A stretch of 64,000 nt of DNA. Origin: Pseudomonas amygdali. Lineage in GTDB: Bacteria; Pseudomonadota; Gammaproteobacteria; Pseudomonadales; Pseudomonadaceae. The stretch's first letter is position 1; every line of letters begins with the position of its first letter. The position numbers were made by a program, and so were the translations under genes. Under the pieces are notes generated by a model, which worked only from the letters and a program-made list of their open reading frames with translations, ran no database searches and was not told where the DNA came from. Below, in pieces: positions 26,809-36,866 of this stretch. Location: assembly GCF_002699855.1 (NCBI RefSeq), contig NZ_LKBW01000299.1, forward strand, positions 19,834 to 83,833. Reading direction: 5' to 3'.

Positions 26809-29115
26809 ATGCCGCACCGTTTGTTGGCAAGCATCGCCTTGCTTTTTATCTGCTGTGCTGCACAGGCCCAGACACCCTCAGCCATACCCGCAAGCCCGGC
26901 TATTTCCTACGTAAAGGATATTCAGCCGATCCTTACCGAGAAATGCGTTGCCTGCCATGCCTGCAACGACGCTCCCTGCCAGCTGAACCTGGGCAGCGGG
27001 GAAGGCGTGAGCCGTGGTGCCAGCAAGATCCCGGTTTACCAGGGCGAGCGCAGTGAGGCGGTAGCGCCGACCCGACTGTTTTATGATGCGCGTGATACCG
27101 AGGCTTGGCGCGGCAAGGGGTTTTACTCAGTGCTGGAGGCCCAGGGCAGTCAGGCTGCCCTGATGGCGCGCATGCTCGATCTGGGGCGCAGCGCGCCGTT
27201 GCCGGCCAACAGCAAAATTCCGGACGAGATCGCGCTGGGCATCAATCGCGAAAATGTCTGCCCGCTGCCCGGCGAATTCAACGCCTATGCCGCAGCTCAT
27301 GCGCAACAAGGCATGCCACTGGCGGTGGATGGCCTGACCGATGCCGAATACCAGACGCTGCAGCGCTGGCTGGCTGCCGGTGCGCCGGTGGAGCAGCAGA
27401 CCATTACCCCGAGTGTCACCGAGGCCGCGCAGATCAATGCCTGGGAGGCGCAGCTCAACGAGCCTGGCGCGAATCAGGCGCTGGTCGGTCGCTGGCTGTT
27501 CGAGCACCTGTTCCTGGCGCACATCTATTTCGAAGGCGGTGAGGCGGGGCACTTCTTCCAGTGGGTGCGCTCGCGAACTCCAAGCGGCAAGCCTGTGGAC
27601 CTGATCGCTACTCGTCGCCCCGACGATGATCCGGGCAGTGACTTCTATTATCGATTGATCCCTGTGCAGGGCGTGATCGTTCACAAGACCCACATTACCT
27701 ATGCCATGAGCCCACAGAAACTGATGCGGGTCAGGCAGTTGTTCTACGGTAAAGACTGGAAGGTCAACGCACTGCCTGGCTATGGCCCTGGCCATCGGGC
27801 CAATCCGTTCCTGACCTTTGAAGCGATCCCGGCAGCGGCGCGTTATCAGTTCATGCTCGACAACGCCGAGTATTTCGTCCGCACCTTCATTCGCGGGCCG
27901 GTCTGTCGCGGGCAGATCGCGACCGATGTGATTCGCGATCAGTTCTGGGTACTGTTCCAGGCCCCGGCGCACGACCACTACATCACCGATGCGGCTTATC
28001 GCGGGCAGGCCACGCCTTTACTGGCCATGCCGGGGCAGAACGATGACGTCGGCAGCGTGCTCAGCCTGTGGCTGTCGTACCGGGACCGGCGTAATCAATA
28101 TGAAGACATGCGCCGCGACAGTTACGCAAAAATGCCGGCACCGGGGTGGAGCACGCTGTGGGCTGGCAACGACAATGCCTTGCTGACCGTTTTCCGTCAT
28201 TTCGACAGCGCTTCGGTCAATAAAGGCCTGATTGGCGACGTGCCGCACTCCATGTGGTTGTTCGACTTCCCGTTGCTGGAGCGTACCTATTACCAGTTGG
28301 CGGTGAACTTCGATGTCTATGGCAACGTTTCACATCAGGCACAGACCCGGCTGTATTTCGATTTGATCCGCAACGGTGCCGAGATCAACTTCCTGCGCCT
28401 GATGCCCGCCGATCGCCGGGAAGACATACTCAGCAATCTTTATCAGGATGGCGGCAAGATCAAGATGTGGCTGGATTACCAGAAGATCGATGACGATACG
28501 CCAACCGGTATCAAACTCGATGAAAAGGCCCCGCAGCGTGACTTTGCGTTCAAGCTGATCGAGCGTTCCGGAAGCCTGAATGCCGCGCCTGATCCAATCA
28601 ACCGCTGTAGCGGGGCGTATTGTTCTCGGCCAAACCTCGACAGCAGTTTTGCCCAGGCGGAACAGGCACTGAGCCGTTTGACCTCACGCCCGGCGGCGGG
28701 CCTGAAAGTCATCGATCAATTGCCGGAAGCAAGCATGCTGCGCATCGAGGGCAGCGACGGCAAACGCATGATCTACAGCATGCTGCGCAACCGTGCGCAC
28801 AGTAACGTCGCGTTTCTGCTGGGCGAGTCTTATCGCTATATACCGGGGCTGGACACACTGACCGTCTACCCGGGCGTGCTCAGCAGTTATCCGAATTTCA
28901 TCTTCAATATTCCGGTCGCACAGGTGCCGGCCTTTGTCGATGCCATGCAGCAGAGCAAGGATCAGGCGAGTTTCGAAAAAATCGTCCAGCGTTGGGGCAT
29001 CCGTCGTACTCATCCACTGTTCTGGAGTTACTTCCACGATCTGAATCGCTACGTTCAGGAAACTGAACCACGCGAAGCGGGTGTGCTGGACATGAATCGC
29101 TACGAGAACCTCTGA
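26809..29115 (+). CDS. cti: Fatty acid cis/trans isomerase Cti
   Basis: 768-residue periplasmic hemoprotein that converts cis- to trans-unsaturated fatty acids of membrane lipids, a fast solvent- and heat-stress response in Pseudomonas. A signal peptide (about 1-20, ending AQA) and a c-type heme motif CVACH at residues 46-50 are directly visible. The length agrees with known Cti. It diverges from metH across 158 nt, and a hairpin terminator follows. Cti is usually constitutive, with activity controlled by membrane fluidity rather than transcription; nothing in the upstream sequence contradicts that. Confidence 0.96.
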   Translation: MPHRLLASIALLFICCAAQAQTPSAIPASPAISYVKDIQPILTEKCVACHACNDAPCQLNLGSGEGVSRGASKIPVYQGERSEAVAPTRLFYDARDTEAWRGKGFYSVLEAQGSQAALMARMLDLGRSAPLPANSKIPDEIALGINRENVCPLPGEFNAYAAAHAQQGMPLAVDGLTDAEYQTLQRWLAAGAPVEQQTITPSVTEAAQINAWEAQLNEPGANQALVGRWLFEHLFLAHIYFEGGEAGHFFQWVRSRTPSGKPVDLIATRRPDDDPGSDFYYRLIPVQGVIVHKTHITYAMSPQKLMRVRQLFYGKDWKVNALPGYGPGHRANPFLTFEAIPAAARYQFMLDNAEYFVRTFIRGPVCRGQIATDVIRDQFWVLFQAPAHDHYITDAAYRGQATPLLAMPGQNDDVGSVLSLWLSYRDRRNQYEDMRRDSYAKMPAPGWSTLWAGNDNALLTVFRHFDSASVNKGLIGDVPHSMWLFDFPLLERTYYQLAVNFDVYGNVSHQAQTRLYFDLIRNGAEINFLRLMPADRREDILSNLYQDGGKIKMWLDYQKIDDDTPTGIKLDEKAPQRDFAFKLIERSGSLNAAPDPINRCSGAYCSRPNLDSSFAQAEQALSRLTSRPAAGLKVIDQLPEASMLRIEGSDGKRMIYSMLRNRAHSNVAFLLGESYRYIPGLDTLTVYPGVLSSYPNFIFNIPVAQVPAFVDAMQQSKDQASFEKIVQRWGIRRTHPLFWSYFHDLNRYVQETEPREAGVLDMNRYENL

Positions 29116-29131
29116 AAAACCGGGGCTTCAC

Positions 29132-29163
29132 GCCGCAGGCCCTTGTGCAACATGGCCTGCGGC
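29132..29163 (+). terminator. Hairpin downstream of cti
   Basis: A 10-bp perfect stem (GCCGCAGGCC / GGCCTGCGGC) with a 12-nt loop lies 17 nt after the cti stop and is followed by CATCTTTACTT. The T tract is weak, so it is called a probable terminator. Confidence 0.5.
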
Positions 29164-29292
29164 CATCTTTACTTCCTGAACGAAATGTATCTCGTGCGAT
29201 CTTTTTTCCAAAAAGGTGGTCCGAAATGGTGCGCGTCATAGGCCGGTTTATCAAACGACCCATGATTGAAAGTCAGGCAGTAGAGGTTTTTT

Positions 29293-30318
29293 GTGATGTT
29301 GATTTCAGTTCAGGCGCTACGGGCGTTCGCAGCGTGGGTCGTGGTGTGTCATCACTTCATGCAGATTTTTTTCGATTTCAAGGCCAGCGGCCCGGTGGGA
29401 CAGTTCTTTGTGTCGAAGGGCGCGGTCGGCGTTGATATCTTCTTTGTCATCAGTGGTCTGGTTATCTTTTTGTCGACGCAGAACAGCGATATGCCTGCAC
29501 GGCGCTTCATTCTGCATCGTCTGATTCGAATTGTTCCGGCCTATTGGCTGTACACCGCCGCCATGGCTCTGTTGTTGCTGATTGCAGCACCGATGCTCCC
29601 GCATCAGGTCATCGGCTGGCAGAACTTCCTCTTGTCACTGGTATTCATTCCTTCCGAAAACCCCGGTGGTTATGGCCTTTACCCGACGCTTAACGTCGGC
29701 TGGACGCTCAACTATGAGATGTTTTTCTACCTGCTGTTCTCGGTGGTATTCCTCTTCCAACAGCGTCACCGGCCGCTGATCATTGCCGCAGCGCTGTTTG
29801 CGGTCAGTGAGGTTCTGGCTCGCGCCGGGCTGATCAGCCGCTTCTACGGCAATGACATCATTTACGAATTCCTGCTGGGTATCGGCATCGGCATCCTCTA
29901 TCGCCGTGGCTGGATCAAACAGGCGCTATGGCTGCCGCTGGCGGGTATTGCGGTAGGGCTGTATGCGATCAATCACCTGACCAATGAGCAGCGTCTGCTC
30001 AACTGGGGCCTGCCGAGTGCATTGATCGTGCTGTCGTGCATCTCGCTGGAACCGTATTTCCAGGGCAACCGCCTGCTCAAGGTGCTGGGTGACTGCTCGT
30101 ATTCGGTGTACCTGCTGCACGTTCTGGTGCTGTACGGCGGGTTGCTGATGGCGCAACGCTTTGGCCTCAGTCCTTATGTGGTGTTCGCGTTCTGCGTGCC
30201 GATCATCGCCATAGGTGCCTGGGTGAGTTATGAATGGATCGAGAAGGGCCTTTACCGAAGGATGAAGAGCTGGCTGGACGGGCGCCGAGCGGTCAGCCGG
30301 GCGCAGGCATTAACCTGA
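29293..30318 (+). CDS. Acyltransferase-3 family membrane protein
   Basis: 341-residue multi-span inner-membrane acyltransferase (OafA/NodX type). The N-terminal catalytic motif [10 protein letters not shown] holds the conserved histidine, and [14 protein letters not shown] is the family signature. About ten hydrophobic segments follow, with YSVYLLH near the C-terminus. Such enzymes add acetyl or other acyl groups to surface polysaccharides, LPS or small glycans; the acceptor is unknown. Two start codons, GTG 29293 and ATG 29296, are adjacent and both follow TAGAGG. It stands alone between cti and nfuA, with no polysaccharide genes nearby. Confidence 0.9.
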   Translation: MMLISVQALRAFAAWVVVCHHFMQIFFDFKASGPVGQFFVSKGAVGVDIFFVISGLVIFLSTQNSDMPARRFILHRLIRIVPAYWLYTAAMALLLLIAAPMLPHQVIGWQNFLLSLVFIPSENPGGYGLYPTLNVGWTLNYEMFFYLLFSVVFLFQQRHRPLIIAAALFAVSEVLARAGLISRFYGNDIIYEFLLGIGIGILYRRGWIKQALWLPLAGIAVGLYAINHLTNEQRLLNWGLPSALIVLSCISLEPYFQGNRLLKVLGDCSYSVYLLHVLVLYGGLLMAQRFGLSPYVVFAFCVPIIAIGAWVSYEWIEKGLYRRMKSWLDGRRAVSRAQALT

Positions 30319-30388
30319 CAAAAATACTAGGACTTTGTGTGACGGTGCCGATTGGCGTAAACTGCTGGCACGTCTGCGAGGAATTTTC

Positions 30389-30982
30389 ATGACCGCTATC
30401 ACTATTACCGATGCCGCCCACGATTATCTGGCCGATCTGCTGGAAAAGCAGAACACCCCGGGCATTGGCATCCGCGTATTTATTACCCAGCCCGGCACTC
30501 AGTACGCTGAAACCTGCATTGCCTACTGCAAGCCGGGTGAAGAAACGCCGGAAGACAAGGCTATCGGCCTGAAGAGCTTCACCGCCTGGATCGATGGTTT
30601 CAGCGAAGCGTTTCTGGATGATGCCGTGGTTGACTACGCCACTGATCGCATGGGCGGCCAGTTGACCATCAAGGCACCAAACGCCAAGGTGCCGATGGTC
30701 AACGCCGACAGCCCGATCAACGAGCGCATCAATTATTATCTGCAAACCGAGATCAATCCCGGCCTTGCCAGTCACGGTGGTCAGGTCACGCTGATCGATG
30801 TGGTTGAAGAAGAAGCGAAAAACATTGCCGTTCTGCAATTCGGTGGCGGTTGCCAGGGTTGCGGTCAGGCCGATGTCACGTTGAAGGAAGGTATCGAGCG
30901 TACGTTGCTTGAGCGCATTCCCGAGCTGTCGGGTGTTCGCGATGTGACCGACCATACGCAGAAAGAAAACGCTTACTACTAA
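30389..30982 (+). CDS. nfuA: Fe/S biogenesis protein NfuA
   Basis: 197-residue carrier that accepts a 4Fe-4S cluster and delivers it to apoproteins under oxidative stress or iron limitation. An A-type-like N-terminal domain covers residues 1-95, and the Nfu domain has the cluster ligands Cys155 and Cys158 in [11 protein letters not shown] 30389 is chosen over an upstream in-frame codon because GCGAGGAA lies 6 nt before it and the protein then starts with [10 protein letters not shown], the family start. A clear terminator follows. It acts alone, not within an isc operon. Confidence 0.96.
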   Translation: MTAITITDAAHDYLADLLEKQNTPGIGIRVFITQPGTQYAETCIAYCKPGEETPEDKAIGLKSFTAWIDGFSEAFLDDAVVDYATDRMGGQLTIKAPNAKVPMVNADSPINERINYYLQTEINPGLASHGGQVTLIDVVEEEAKNIAVLQFGGGCQGCGQADVTLKEGIERTLLERIPELSGVRDVTDHTQKENAYY

Positions 30983-31000
30983 GCCTTTCTCTGCTGCGCA

Positions 31001-31028
31001 AAAACGCCCTGACTGTTCAGGGCGTTTT
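31001..31028. terminator. Bidirectional terminator between nfuA and liuD
   Basis: AAAACGCCCTGA and TCAGGGCGTTTT pair perfectly around a 4-nt loop, with A and T runs outside the GC stem. It lies 19 nt after nfuA and 23 nt from the convergent liuD stop, so it can stop both transcripts. Confidence 0.85.
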
Positions 31029-31050
31029 CGTGTGCGGCCGTCGCTGGTGG

Positions 31051-33000
31051 TCAGGTCAGTTCCACCAGTACTGCGCCTTCGTTGACCATCTCTCCCTCAT
31101 GGCAGTAAAGCGCTGTGACAACGCCGGCACTGGCAGCGCGGATGCTGTGTTCCATCTTCATGGCCTCCAGCACCACCAGTTGCGCCCCGATCTCGACCGT
31201 CTGACCCACTTCAACCAGCACGCGCACGATGCTGCCATTCATGGGGGCTGTCAGGCCTCCATGCTGGCTATCACTGGCATCGGCCTGCGCGATGGGGTCA
31301 AGTCGGGTGATGGTGTGTAGGTCGCCTTGCCATTTGAGGTAAAGCGCATTGCCACGGCGTATCGCCAGATGCGAGCGGCGCACACCGTTGTGCTCGACAG
31401 CCAGATGTTCGTTGCTGAGTTTGAACGGTGAGTCGCTGCTGTTGCGCAGGTAGACGGTTCGGGTTTGACCATTGCAGCTCAGTCGCAGATCCGTCTCTGC
31501 AGGCAGGCCTGCGCGAAAGCCTGTCGTGACCGCCCAGGGCGAGTGCAGGTCGGCTTGATCGACGCGTGCCGTTTCGCTCTGGCTGAAGGCCTCGGCGGCG
31601 GCCTGCCAGAATTCCTCACACAGTTCACCCGCTTGCGGCAGCAATTGATCCTGATAGCGGGGGATGAAGCCGGTGTCCAGTTCCGCGGCGGCAAACGCCG
31701 GATGGGCGATGATTCTGCGCAAAAATGCGAGGTTGGTTCTGACACCGCCCACTGCAAACTCATCCAGCATAGCGAGCAGGCGCAAACGGGCCTGCTCACG
31801 GTTTTCGCCCCAGGCAATCAGTTTGCCGAGCATGGGGTCATAGAAGGGTGAAATGTTGTCACCCTCGCTAACGCCATTGTCCACACGCTTGCCGGGGCCG
31901 GACGCGGATTCTCTGTAGAGTTCCAGCGTGCCGGTCGCAGGCAGAAAATCGTTGGCCGGGTCTTCGGCGTATAACCGGACCTCAATGGCGTGACCGATCA
32001 GTGGCACTTGTTCCTGAGTAATAGGCAGCGGTTCGCCTCTGGCCACCCGAATCTGCCATTCCACCAGATCCAGGCCCGTGATGTACTCGGTCACCGGGTG
32101 CTCGACTTGCAGGCGGGTATTCATCTCCATGAAGAAAAACTCGCCGCGCGCGTCCAGCAGGAATTCCACCGTGCCTGCACCCACGTAGCCGATTGCCTGT
32201 GCGGCCTTGACCGCCGCTTCACCCATGGCTTTGCGCAGTTCGGGTGTCAGGCCGGGCGCAGGTGCTTCTTCGACGACCTTCTGGTGTCGGCGCTGAATGG
32301 AGCAGTCGCGCTCATTGAGGTAGAGACAGTGACCATGGCGGTCGGCAAACACCTGAATCTCGACGTGGCGCGGAGTGAGGACGTATTTCTCCACCAGCAT
32401 TCGCGCGTCGCCGAACGATGAGAGCGCCTCGCGTTGCGCAGAGGCCAGCGCTTCGGCCATTTCGCCGCTGTGCTCCACCACCTTCATGCCTTTGCCGCCA
32501 CCGCCTGCCGTGGCTTTCAACAGCACGGGGTAACCGATGCGTTCAGCGGCGCTGCGGAACGTCTCGATGTCCTGTGCGTCGCCGTGATAGCCAGGCACCA
32601 ATGGCACGCCAGCTTGATCCATCAGCGCCTTGGCGGCAGATTTGCTGCCCATGGCGTCGATGGCCGAGGCGGATGGGCCGAGGAAAATCAGCCCTGCCTC
32701 TTCAATGGCACGGGCAAAGTCGGCATTTTCGGACAAAAAACCGTAGCCGGGGTGCATCGCTTGTGCACCGCTTGCCCTGGCCGCATCGATAAGCTTGTCG
32801 ATCGCCAGGTAGCTTTCTGCTGCCTTGCTGCCTCCAAGGTCCACACGGATATCAGCCTCTCGGCTATGCCGTGTGTCACGGTCAATGGCACTGTGCACGG
32901 CGACTGTGGTGAGCCCCATGGTTTTCGCGGTCCGCATGATGCGACAGGCAATTTCACCGCGGTTGGCGATCAGCAGCGTGGTCAGCTCTGGGGTACTCAT
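31051..33000 (-). CDS. liuD: Methylcrotonyl-CoA carboxylase biotin-carrying subunit LiuD
   Basis: 649-residue alpha subunit that carboxylates 3-methylcrotonyl-CoA in leucine breakdown. It has an N-terminal biotin-carboxylase domain (about 1-450, with the ATP-grasp loop KATAGGGGKGMK) and a C-terminal biotinyl domain. The biotin attachment site is Lys615 in EAMKMEH. The start overlaps the liuC stop by 4 nt, making it the last gene of liuABCD. The related acetyl- or propionyl-CoA carboxylases have similar architecture; the assignment rests on the surrounding liu genes. Confidence 0.95.
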   Translation of the reverse strand: MSTPELTTLLIANRGEIACRIMRTAKTMGLTTVAVHSAIDRDTRHSREADIRVDLGGSKAAESYLAIDKLIDAARASGAQAMHPGYGFLSENADFARAIEEAGLIFLGPSASAIDAMGSKSAAKALMDQAGVPLVPGYHGDAQDIETFRSAAERIGYPVLLKATAGGGGKGMKVVEHSGEMAEALASAQREALSSFGDARMLVEKYVLTPRHVEIQVFADRHGHCLYLNERDCSIQRRHQKVVEEAPAPGLTPELRKAMGEAAVKAAQAIGYVGAGTVEFLLDARGEFFFMEMNTRLQVEHPVTEYITGLDLVEWQIRVARGEPLPITQEQVPLIGHAIEVRLYAEDPANDFLPATGTLELYRESASGPGKRVDNGVSEGDNISPFYDPMLGKLIAWGENREQARLRLLAMLDEFAVGGVRTNLAFLRRIIAHPAFAAAELDTGFIPRYQDQLLPQAGELCEEFWQAAAEAFSQSETARVDQADLHSPWAVTTGFRAGLPAETDLRLSCNGQTRTVYLRNSSDSPFKLSNEHLAVEHNGVRRSHLAIRRGNALYLKWQGDLHTITRLDPIAQADASDSQHGGLTAPMNGSIVRVLVEVGQTVEIGAQLVVLEAMKMEHSIRAASAGVVTALYCHEGEMVNEGAVLVELT

Positions 33001-33863
33001 GATTGCGAGTCCTTCTGTGATTCTTGCCGGGCTGCAAGCGCTGCTGGCGTTTGATCGCCGTGTGGCTGCCAGCCGGGTGTACGTTTTTGCAGGAAGGCGC
33101 GCAGGCCTTCCTGGCCTTCGGCGCTGGTGCGGATGCGCGCGATGGCGCTTTCACAGTAGCGACGCAATGCGGGTGTGAGTTCGCCGCTACCGACTTCGCG
33201 CAGCAACTCCTTGCTGACTCGCATGGCCTGCGGGCTGTTAAGCAGCAGGTTGTCGATCCACTCCTGCGTGCGGGCTTGCAGGTCGGCAGCCGGGTAGCAC
33301 TCAGCTATCAGCCCCATCTGCTGCGCTCGCTGGCCATCGAAACGCTCGGCGGTCAGGGCGTAGCGCCGCGCGGCGCGTTCGCCGATGGCCTGTACCACAA
33401 ACGGACTGATAACCGCTGGAGCCAGACCTATGCGTACTTCTGACAGGCAGAACTGCGCATCTGCCGTCGCAATGGCCATGTCGCAGCAACTGATCAGGCC
33501 CAGCGCGCCACCGAACGCTGCACCTTGCACCACCGCAAGCGTCGGGATTTTCAATTTGGCGAGGCTGTACATCAGCTCTGCCAGTTCACGGGCATCATCC
33601 AGATTGGTGTTGTAGTCCAGCTCTGCGGCCTGCTGCATCCAGGCCAGATCGGCACCGGCGCTGAAATGCCTGCCACGCCCGCGCACCAGCAGAAAGCGCA
33701 GGCCGACATCACTTTGCACCTGGTCCAGCGCGAGGATCAACTCGCGAATCATCTGCGCATTGAAGGCATTGTTCTTGTCCGGTCTATTTAGCCACAGCGT
33801 GGCGAAACCACGTGGGTCGGTGATCAACTCTATGGTCGCGAATGAGGTCGAAGTCATGGTCAT
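32997..33863 (-). CDS. liuC: Methylglutaconyl-CoA hydratase LiuC
   Basis: 288-residue crotonase-family enzyme, the hydratase step of leucine degradation that turns 3-methylglutaconyl-CoA into HMG-CoA. Oxyanion-hole loops are HFSAGADLAWM and GAAFGGALGLISCCD. The start at 33863 follows GAGGCGGGAA and lies 8 nt after the liuB stop; the frame extends 41 codons further upstream into liuB with no homology. It overlaps liuD by 4 nt. The C-terminal tail (about 265-288) is polar and longer than usual. Confidence 0.93.
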   Translation of the reverse strand: MTMTSTSFATIELITDPRGFATLWLNRPDKNNAFNAQMIRELILALDQVQSDVGLRFLLVRGRGRHFSAGADLAWMQQAAELDYNTNLDDARELAELMYSLAKLKIPTLAVVQGAAFGGALGLISCCDMAIATADAQFCLSEVRIGLAPAVISPFVVQAIGERAARRYALTAERFDGQRAQQMGLIAECYPAADLQARTQEWIDNLLLNSPQAMRVSKELLREVGSGELTPALRRYCESAIARIRTSAEGQEGLRAFLQKRTPGWQPHGDQTPAALAARQESQKDSQS

Positions 33864-33871
33864 TTCCCGCC

Positions 33872-35479
33872 TCACATCCGGAACAGGCCGAAGGTGGTAG
33901 GTTCGATGGGCGCATTGAGCGAGGCGGACAGGGCCAGCGCAAGAATGTCGCGGGTTTGTGCCGGGTCGATGACTCCGTCGTCCCACAGTCGGGCGCTGGA
34001 GTAATAAGGATGCCCTTGATGCTCGTACTGATCGAGAATCGGCTGCTTCAGTTCAGCCTGCTGCTCGGCGCTGAAGGCCTGGCCGGCACGTTCCGCCTGC
34101 TCGCACTTGACCTGCACCAGCACGCCCGCTGCCTGCTCGCCGCCCATCACGCCGATTCTCGCGTTGGGCCACGTCCACAGGAAGCGCGGGTCGTAGGCGC
34201 GGCCGCACATGCCGTAATTTCCTGCGCCGAAACTGCCGCCGATGATGACCGTGAATTTCGGCACCTTCGCGCAGGCCACGGCGGTCACCAGCTTGGCACC
34301 ATGCTTGGCGATGCCCCCGGCTTCATACTTCTGACCGACCATGAAACCGGTGATGTTCTGCAGAAACAGCAGGGGAATTCCCCTTTGGCAGGCCAGTTCG
34401 ATAAAGTGCGCGCCTTTTTGCGCAGCTTCTGCGAACAGAATCCCATTGTTGGCTAGAATCGCGATCGGGTAGCCATGCAGGCGAGCGAAGCCGCAGACCA
34501 GCGTGGTGCCAAACAACGCCTTGAATTCATCCAGTACCGAGCCATCCACCAACCGCGCGATGACTTCGCGTACGTCAAACGGCTGCTTTGTGTCGGCCGG
34601 GATAATGCCGTACAGGTCATCGCTTGCGTACAACGGCGCAATCGGTGTGACAGTGTTCAGTTGACCCTGCTTGCGCCAGTTCAGATTGGCGATGCTGCGT
34701 CGCGCCAATGCCAGCGCGTGCTCGTCGCTGTCGGCATAGTGATCGGCCACCCCGGAGGTGCGGCAATGCACATCGGCACCGCCCAGGTCTTCAGCGCTGA
34801 CTATTTCTCCGGTGGCAGCTTTTACCAGTGGCGGGCCTGCGAGGAAGATGGTGGCTTGCTGACGCACCATGATCGCTTCGTCGGCCATGGCCGGAACATA
34901 GGCCCCGCCTGCGGTACAGGAACCCATGACCACGGCAATCTGGGGAATGCCTTGTGCGCTCATGTTGGCTTGATTGAAGAAGATTCGCCCGAAGTGTTCG
35001 CGGTCCGGAAACACTTCGTCCTGGCGCGGCAGGTTGGCACCACCGGAGTCCACCAGGTAAATGCACGGCAGGCGGTTTTGCTGGGCGATGGTCTGCGCGC
35101 GCAGGTGCTTTTTGACGGTCAGCGGGTAATAGGAGCCACCTTTGACCGTCGCGTCGTTGGCGATGATCATGCACTCGACGCCCTCGACCCGGCCAATACC
35201 GGCTATTACCCCGGCGGCCGGAACCTCTTCGCCATATACCTCATGGGCGGCCAGTTGGCCGATCTCCAGAAACGGCGAGCCGCTGTCCAGTAAACGGTTG
35301 ATACGTTCGCGCGGCAGCAGCTTGCCGCGTGACGTATGACGTTCCTGTGCCTTGGGCCCGCCGCCTTGGCGAACGATGCTCAGCAACATACGGAGCTCTT
35401 CGACCTGCTTGAGCAGCGTGGTGCGATTAAGGGCAAATTCCGGCGAGCGGGCGTTGATGCGAGTCTGCAGAATGGTCAT
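33872..35479 (-). CDS. liuB: Methylcrotonyl-CoA carboxylase carboxyltransferase subunit LiuB
   Basis: 535-residue beta subunit that transfers the carboxyl group from biotin to 3-methylcrotonyl-CoA. Carboxyltransferase marks include [26 protein letters not shown] and [16 protein letters not shown], the acyl-CoA and biotin-side glycine-rich loops. ATG 35479 begins MTILQTRI as in other Pseudomonas LiuB; the frame runs a further 55 codons upstream with no homology. It lies 13 nt after liuA and 8 nt before liuC, within one operon. Confidence 0.96.
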   Translation of the reverse strand: MTILQTRINARSPEFALNRTTLLKQVEELRMLLSIVRQGGGPKAQERHTSRGKLLPRERINRLLDSGSPFLEIGQLAAHEVYGEEVPAAGVIAGIGRVEGVECMIIANDATVKGGSYYPLTVKKHLRAQTIAQQNRLPCIYLVDSGGANLPRQDEVFPDREHFGRIFFNQANMSAQGIPQIAVVMGSCTAGGAYVPAMADEAIMVRQQATIFLAGPPLVKAATGEIVSAEDLGGADVHCRTSGVADHYADSDEHALALARRSIANLNWRKQGQLNTVTPIAPLYASDDLYGIIPADTKQPFDVREVIARLVDGSVLDEFKALFGTTLVCGFARLHGYPIAILANNGILFAEAAQKGAHFIELACQRGIPLLFLQNITGFMVGQKYEAGGIAKHGAKLVTAVACAKVPKFTVIIGGSFGAGNYGMCGRAYDPRFLWTWPNARIGVMGGEQAAGVLVQVKCEQAERAGQAFSAEQQAELKQPILDQYEHQGHPYYSSARLWDDGVIDPAQTRDILALALSASLNAPIEPTTFGLFRM

Positions 35480-35492
35480 GGTAGCTCCGCAA

Positions 35493-36656
35493 TCAACGGG
35501 TTTCGTTGAACAGTTCGCGACCGATGAGCATGCGCCGGATCTCGCTGGTGCCTGCACCGATCTCGTAGAGTTTGGCGTCGCGCAACAGTCGACCGGCCGG
35601 GAATTCGTTGATGTAGCCATTGCCGCCCAGAATCTGGATGGCATCCAGCGCCATCTGCGTGGCGCGTTCGGCGCTGTAGAGGATCACGCCCGCTGCGTCC
35701 TTGCGCGTGGTCTCGCCACGATCACAGGCTTGGGCGACGGCGTACAGGTAGGCCCGGCTGGCGTTGAGCTGGGTGTACATGTCTGCGACCTTGCCCTGAA
35801 TCAGCTGGAACTCGCCGATGCTCTGGCCGAACTGCTTGCGGTCGTGAATGTAGGGCACCACCACGTCCATGCAGGCCTGCATGATTCCGGTCGGCCCGCC
35901 AGAGAGCACGACGCGTTCATAATCGAGGCCGCTCATCAGGACTCTGACACCACCATCAAGCGCGCCCAGCAGGTTCTCTTCGGGCACCTCGACATCATCG
36001 AAAAACAGCTCGCAGGTATTGGAACCGCGCATGCCCAGCTTGTCGAACTTGCTGCCGCGCGAGAAGCCTTTCCAGTCACGCTCGACGATGAATGCGCTAA
36101 TGCCATGCGCAGCCTTTTGCAGATCGGTCTTGGCGTAGATCACGTAGGTATTGGCGTCAGGCCCGTTGGTGATCCAGGTCTTGCTGCCATTTAACACATA
36201 GCGATCACCACGCTTGTCGGCGCGCAGCTTCATCGATACCACGTCCGAGCCTGCATTGGGTTCGCTCATGGCCAGCGCGCCAATGTGCTCGCCGCTGATC
36301 AGCTTGGGCAGGTATCGGGCTTTCTGCGCCGGGCTGCCATTGCGGTTGATCTGATTCACGCACAGGTTGGAATGTGCGCCGTAGGAAAGTGCCACCGATG
36401 CCGAGCCACGGCTGATTTCTTCCATCGCCACGACATGCGCCAGATAACCCAGGCCTGCGCCACCGTATTCCTCGCTGACCGTGATGCCGAGCACGCCCAT
36501 CTCACCGAATTTGCGCCACATGTCGACTGGGAACAGGTTGTCCTTGTCGATCTGCGCGGCGCGCGGGGCGAGCTCTGCGGCGACGAAGGATTGCAATTGG
36601 TCGCGCAGCATGTCGATGGTTTCGCCCAAGGCGAAGTTCAGGCTGGGGTAACTCAT
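35493..36656 (-). CDS. liuA: Isovaleryl-CoA dehydrogenase LiuA
   Basis: 387-residue flavoprotein acyl-CoA dehydrogenase that opens the leucine-specific branch. Visible marks are [14 protein letters not shown] (FAD/substrate loop), TWITNGPDA, and the C-terminal [22 protein letters not shown] region. The start at 36656 follows AGGAA. The frame stays open a further 98 codons upstream, but that stretch lies in the liuA promoter and the sRNA (its [13 protein letters not shown] reading comes from a 12-bp tandem repeat). First gene of liuABCD; a LiuR-type operator lies 56 nt upstream and an AAnAAnAA motif overlaps the leader. Confidence 0.96.
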   Translation of the reverse strand: MSYPSLNFALGETIDMLRDQLQSFVAAELAPRAAQIDKDNLFPVDMWRKFGEMGVLGITVSEEYGGAGLGYLAHVVAMEEISRGSASVALSYGAHSNLCVNQINRNGSPAQKARYLPKLISGEHIGALAMSEPNAGSDVVSMKLRADKRGDRYVLNGSKTWITNGPDANTYVIYAKTDLQKAAHGISAFIVERDWKGFSRGSKFDKLGMRGSNTCELFFDDVEVPEENLLGALDGGVRVLMSGLDYERVVLSGGPTGIMQACMDVVVPYIHDRKQFGQSIGEFQLIQGKVADMYTQLNASRAYLYAVAQACDRGETTRKDAAGVILYSAERATQMALDAIQILGGNGYINEFPAGRLLRDAKLYEIGAGTSEIRRMLIGRELFNETR

Positions 36657-36664
36657 GGGTAGCG

Positions 36665-36680
36665 TTCCTGTTTTATTCTT
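36665..36680 (-). promoter_or_regulatory. Hfq/Crc-type A-rich motif at the liuA ribosome binding site
   Basis: On the minus strand the leader reads AAGAATAAAACAGGAA, 8 nt before the liuA ATG. AAGAATAA fits the AAnAAnAA motif bound by Hfq with Crc in pseudomonads, and it abuts the AGGAA ribosome binding site. Occupancy would block translation of liuA during catabolite repression. Motif match seen; function inferred. Confidence 0.55.
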
Positions 36681-36711
36681 GGAGATGATTCTATGCGGAC
36701 TGGCTATGACC

Positions 36712-36727
36712 TTTACGTTAACGTAAA
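36712..36727 (-). promoter_or_regulatory. LiuR operator upstream of liuABCD
   Basis: A perfect 16-bp palindrome, TTTACGTTAACGTAAA, lies 56-71 nt upstream of the liuA start. It matches the ACGT-centred sites of MerR-family LiuR regulators, and a second copy differing in the centre and one arm lies upstream of liuR (38757-38772). It is the best candidate for LiuR control of leucine catabolism. Confidence 0.75.
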
Positions 36728-36809
36728 CCTGCGGATGTGTGCTGTCAATCAGGCTTGTGCGCAGAGGGTGGGGGAGAGTCGGGAGGCAAAAGCAAACGCT
36801 GGAAAGCAC

Positions 36810-36833
36810 GAAGGGGAGCCTGGGCTCCCCTTC
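36810..36833 (-). terminator. Terminator hairpin of the Crc-family sRNA
   Basis: GAAGGGGAGC and GCTCCCCTTC form a perfect 10-bp stem around a 4-nt loop. On the minus strand it is followed by GTGCTTTCC. It sets the 3' end of the sRNA about 400 nt after the sigma54 start and lies 83 nt before the LiuR operator. Confidence 0.7.
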
Positions 36834-36866
36834 AAGGTATGTTTCAAGGTATGTTTCAAGGTATGT
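36831..36866. repeat. Three perfect tandem 12-bp repeats inside the sRNA
   Basis: TTCAAGGTATGT is repeated three times without mismatch (36831-36842, 36843-36854, 36855-36866), immediately before the terminator stem. In the RNA this reads ACATACCTTGAA three times. Copy number is likely to vary between strains by slippage. Confidence 0.9.

Noticed and set aside
36831..36866. CRISPR or direct-repeat replication origin
   Set aside because: Three contiguous 12-mers without spacers inside an RNA gene fit a simple slippage repeat; there is no replication gene nearby.
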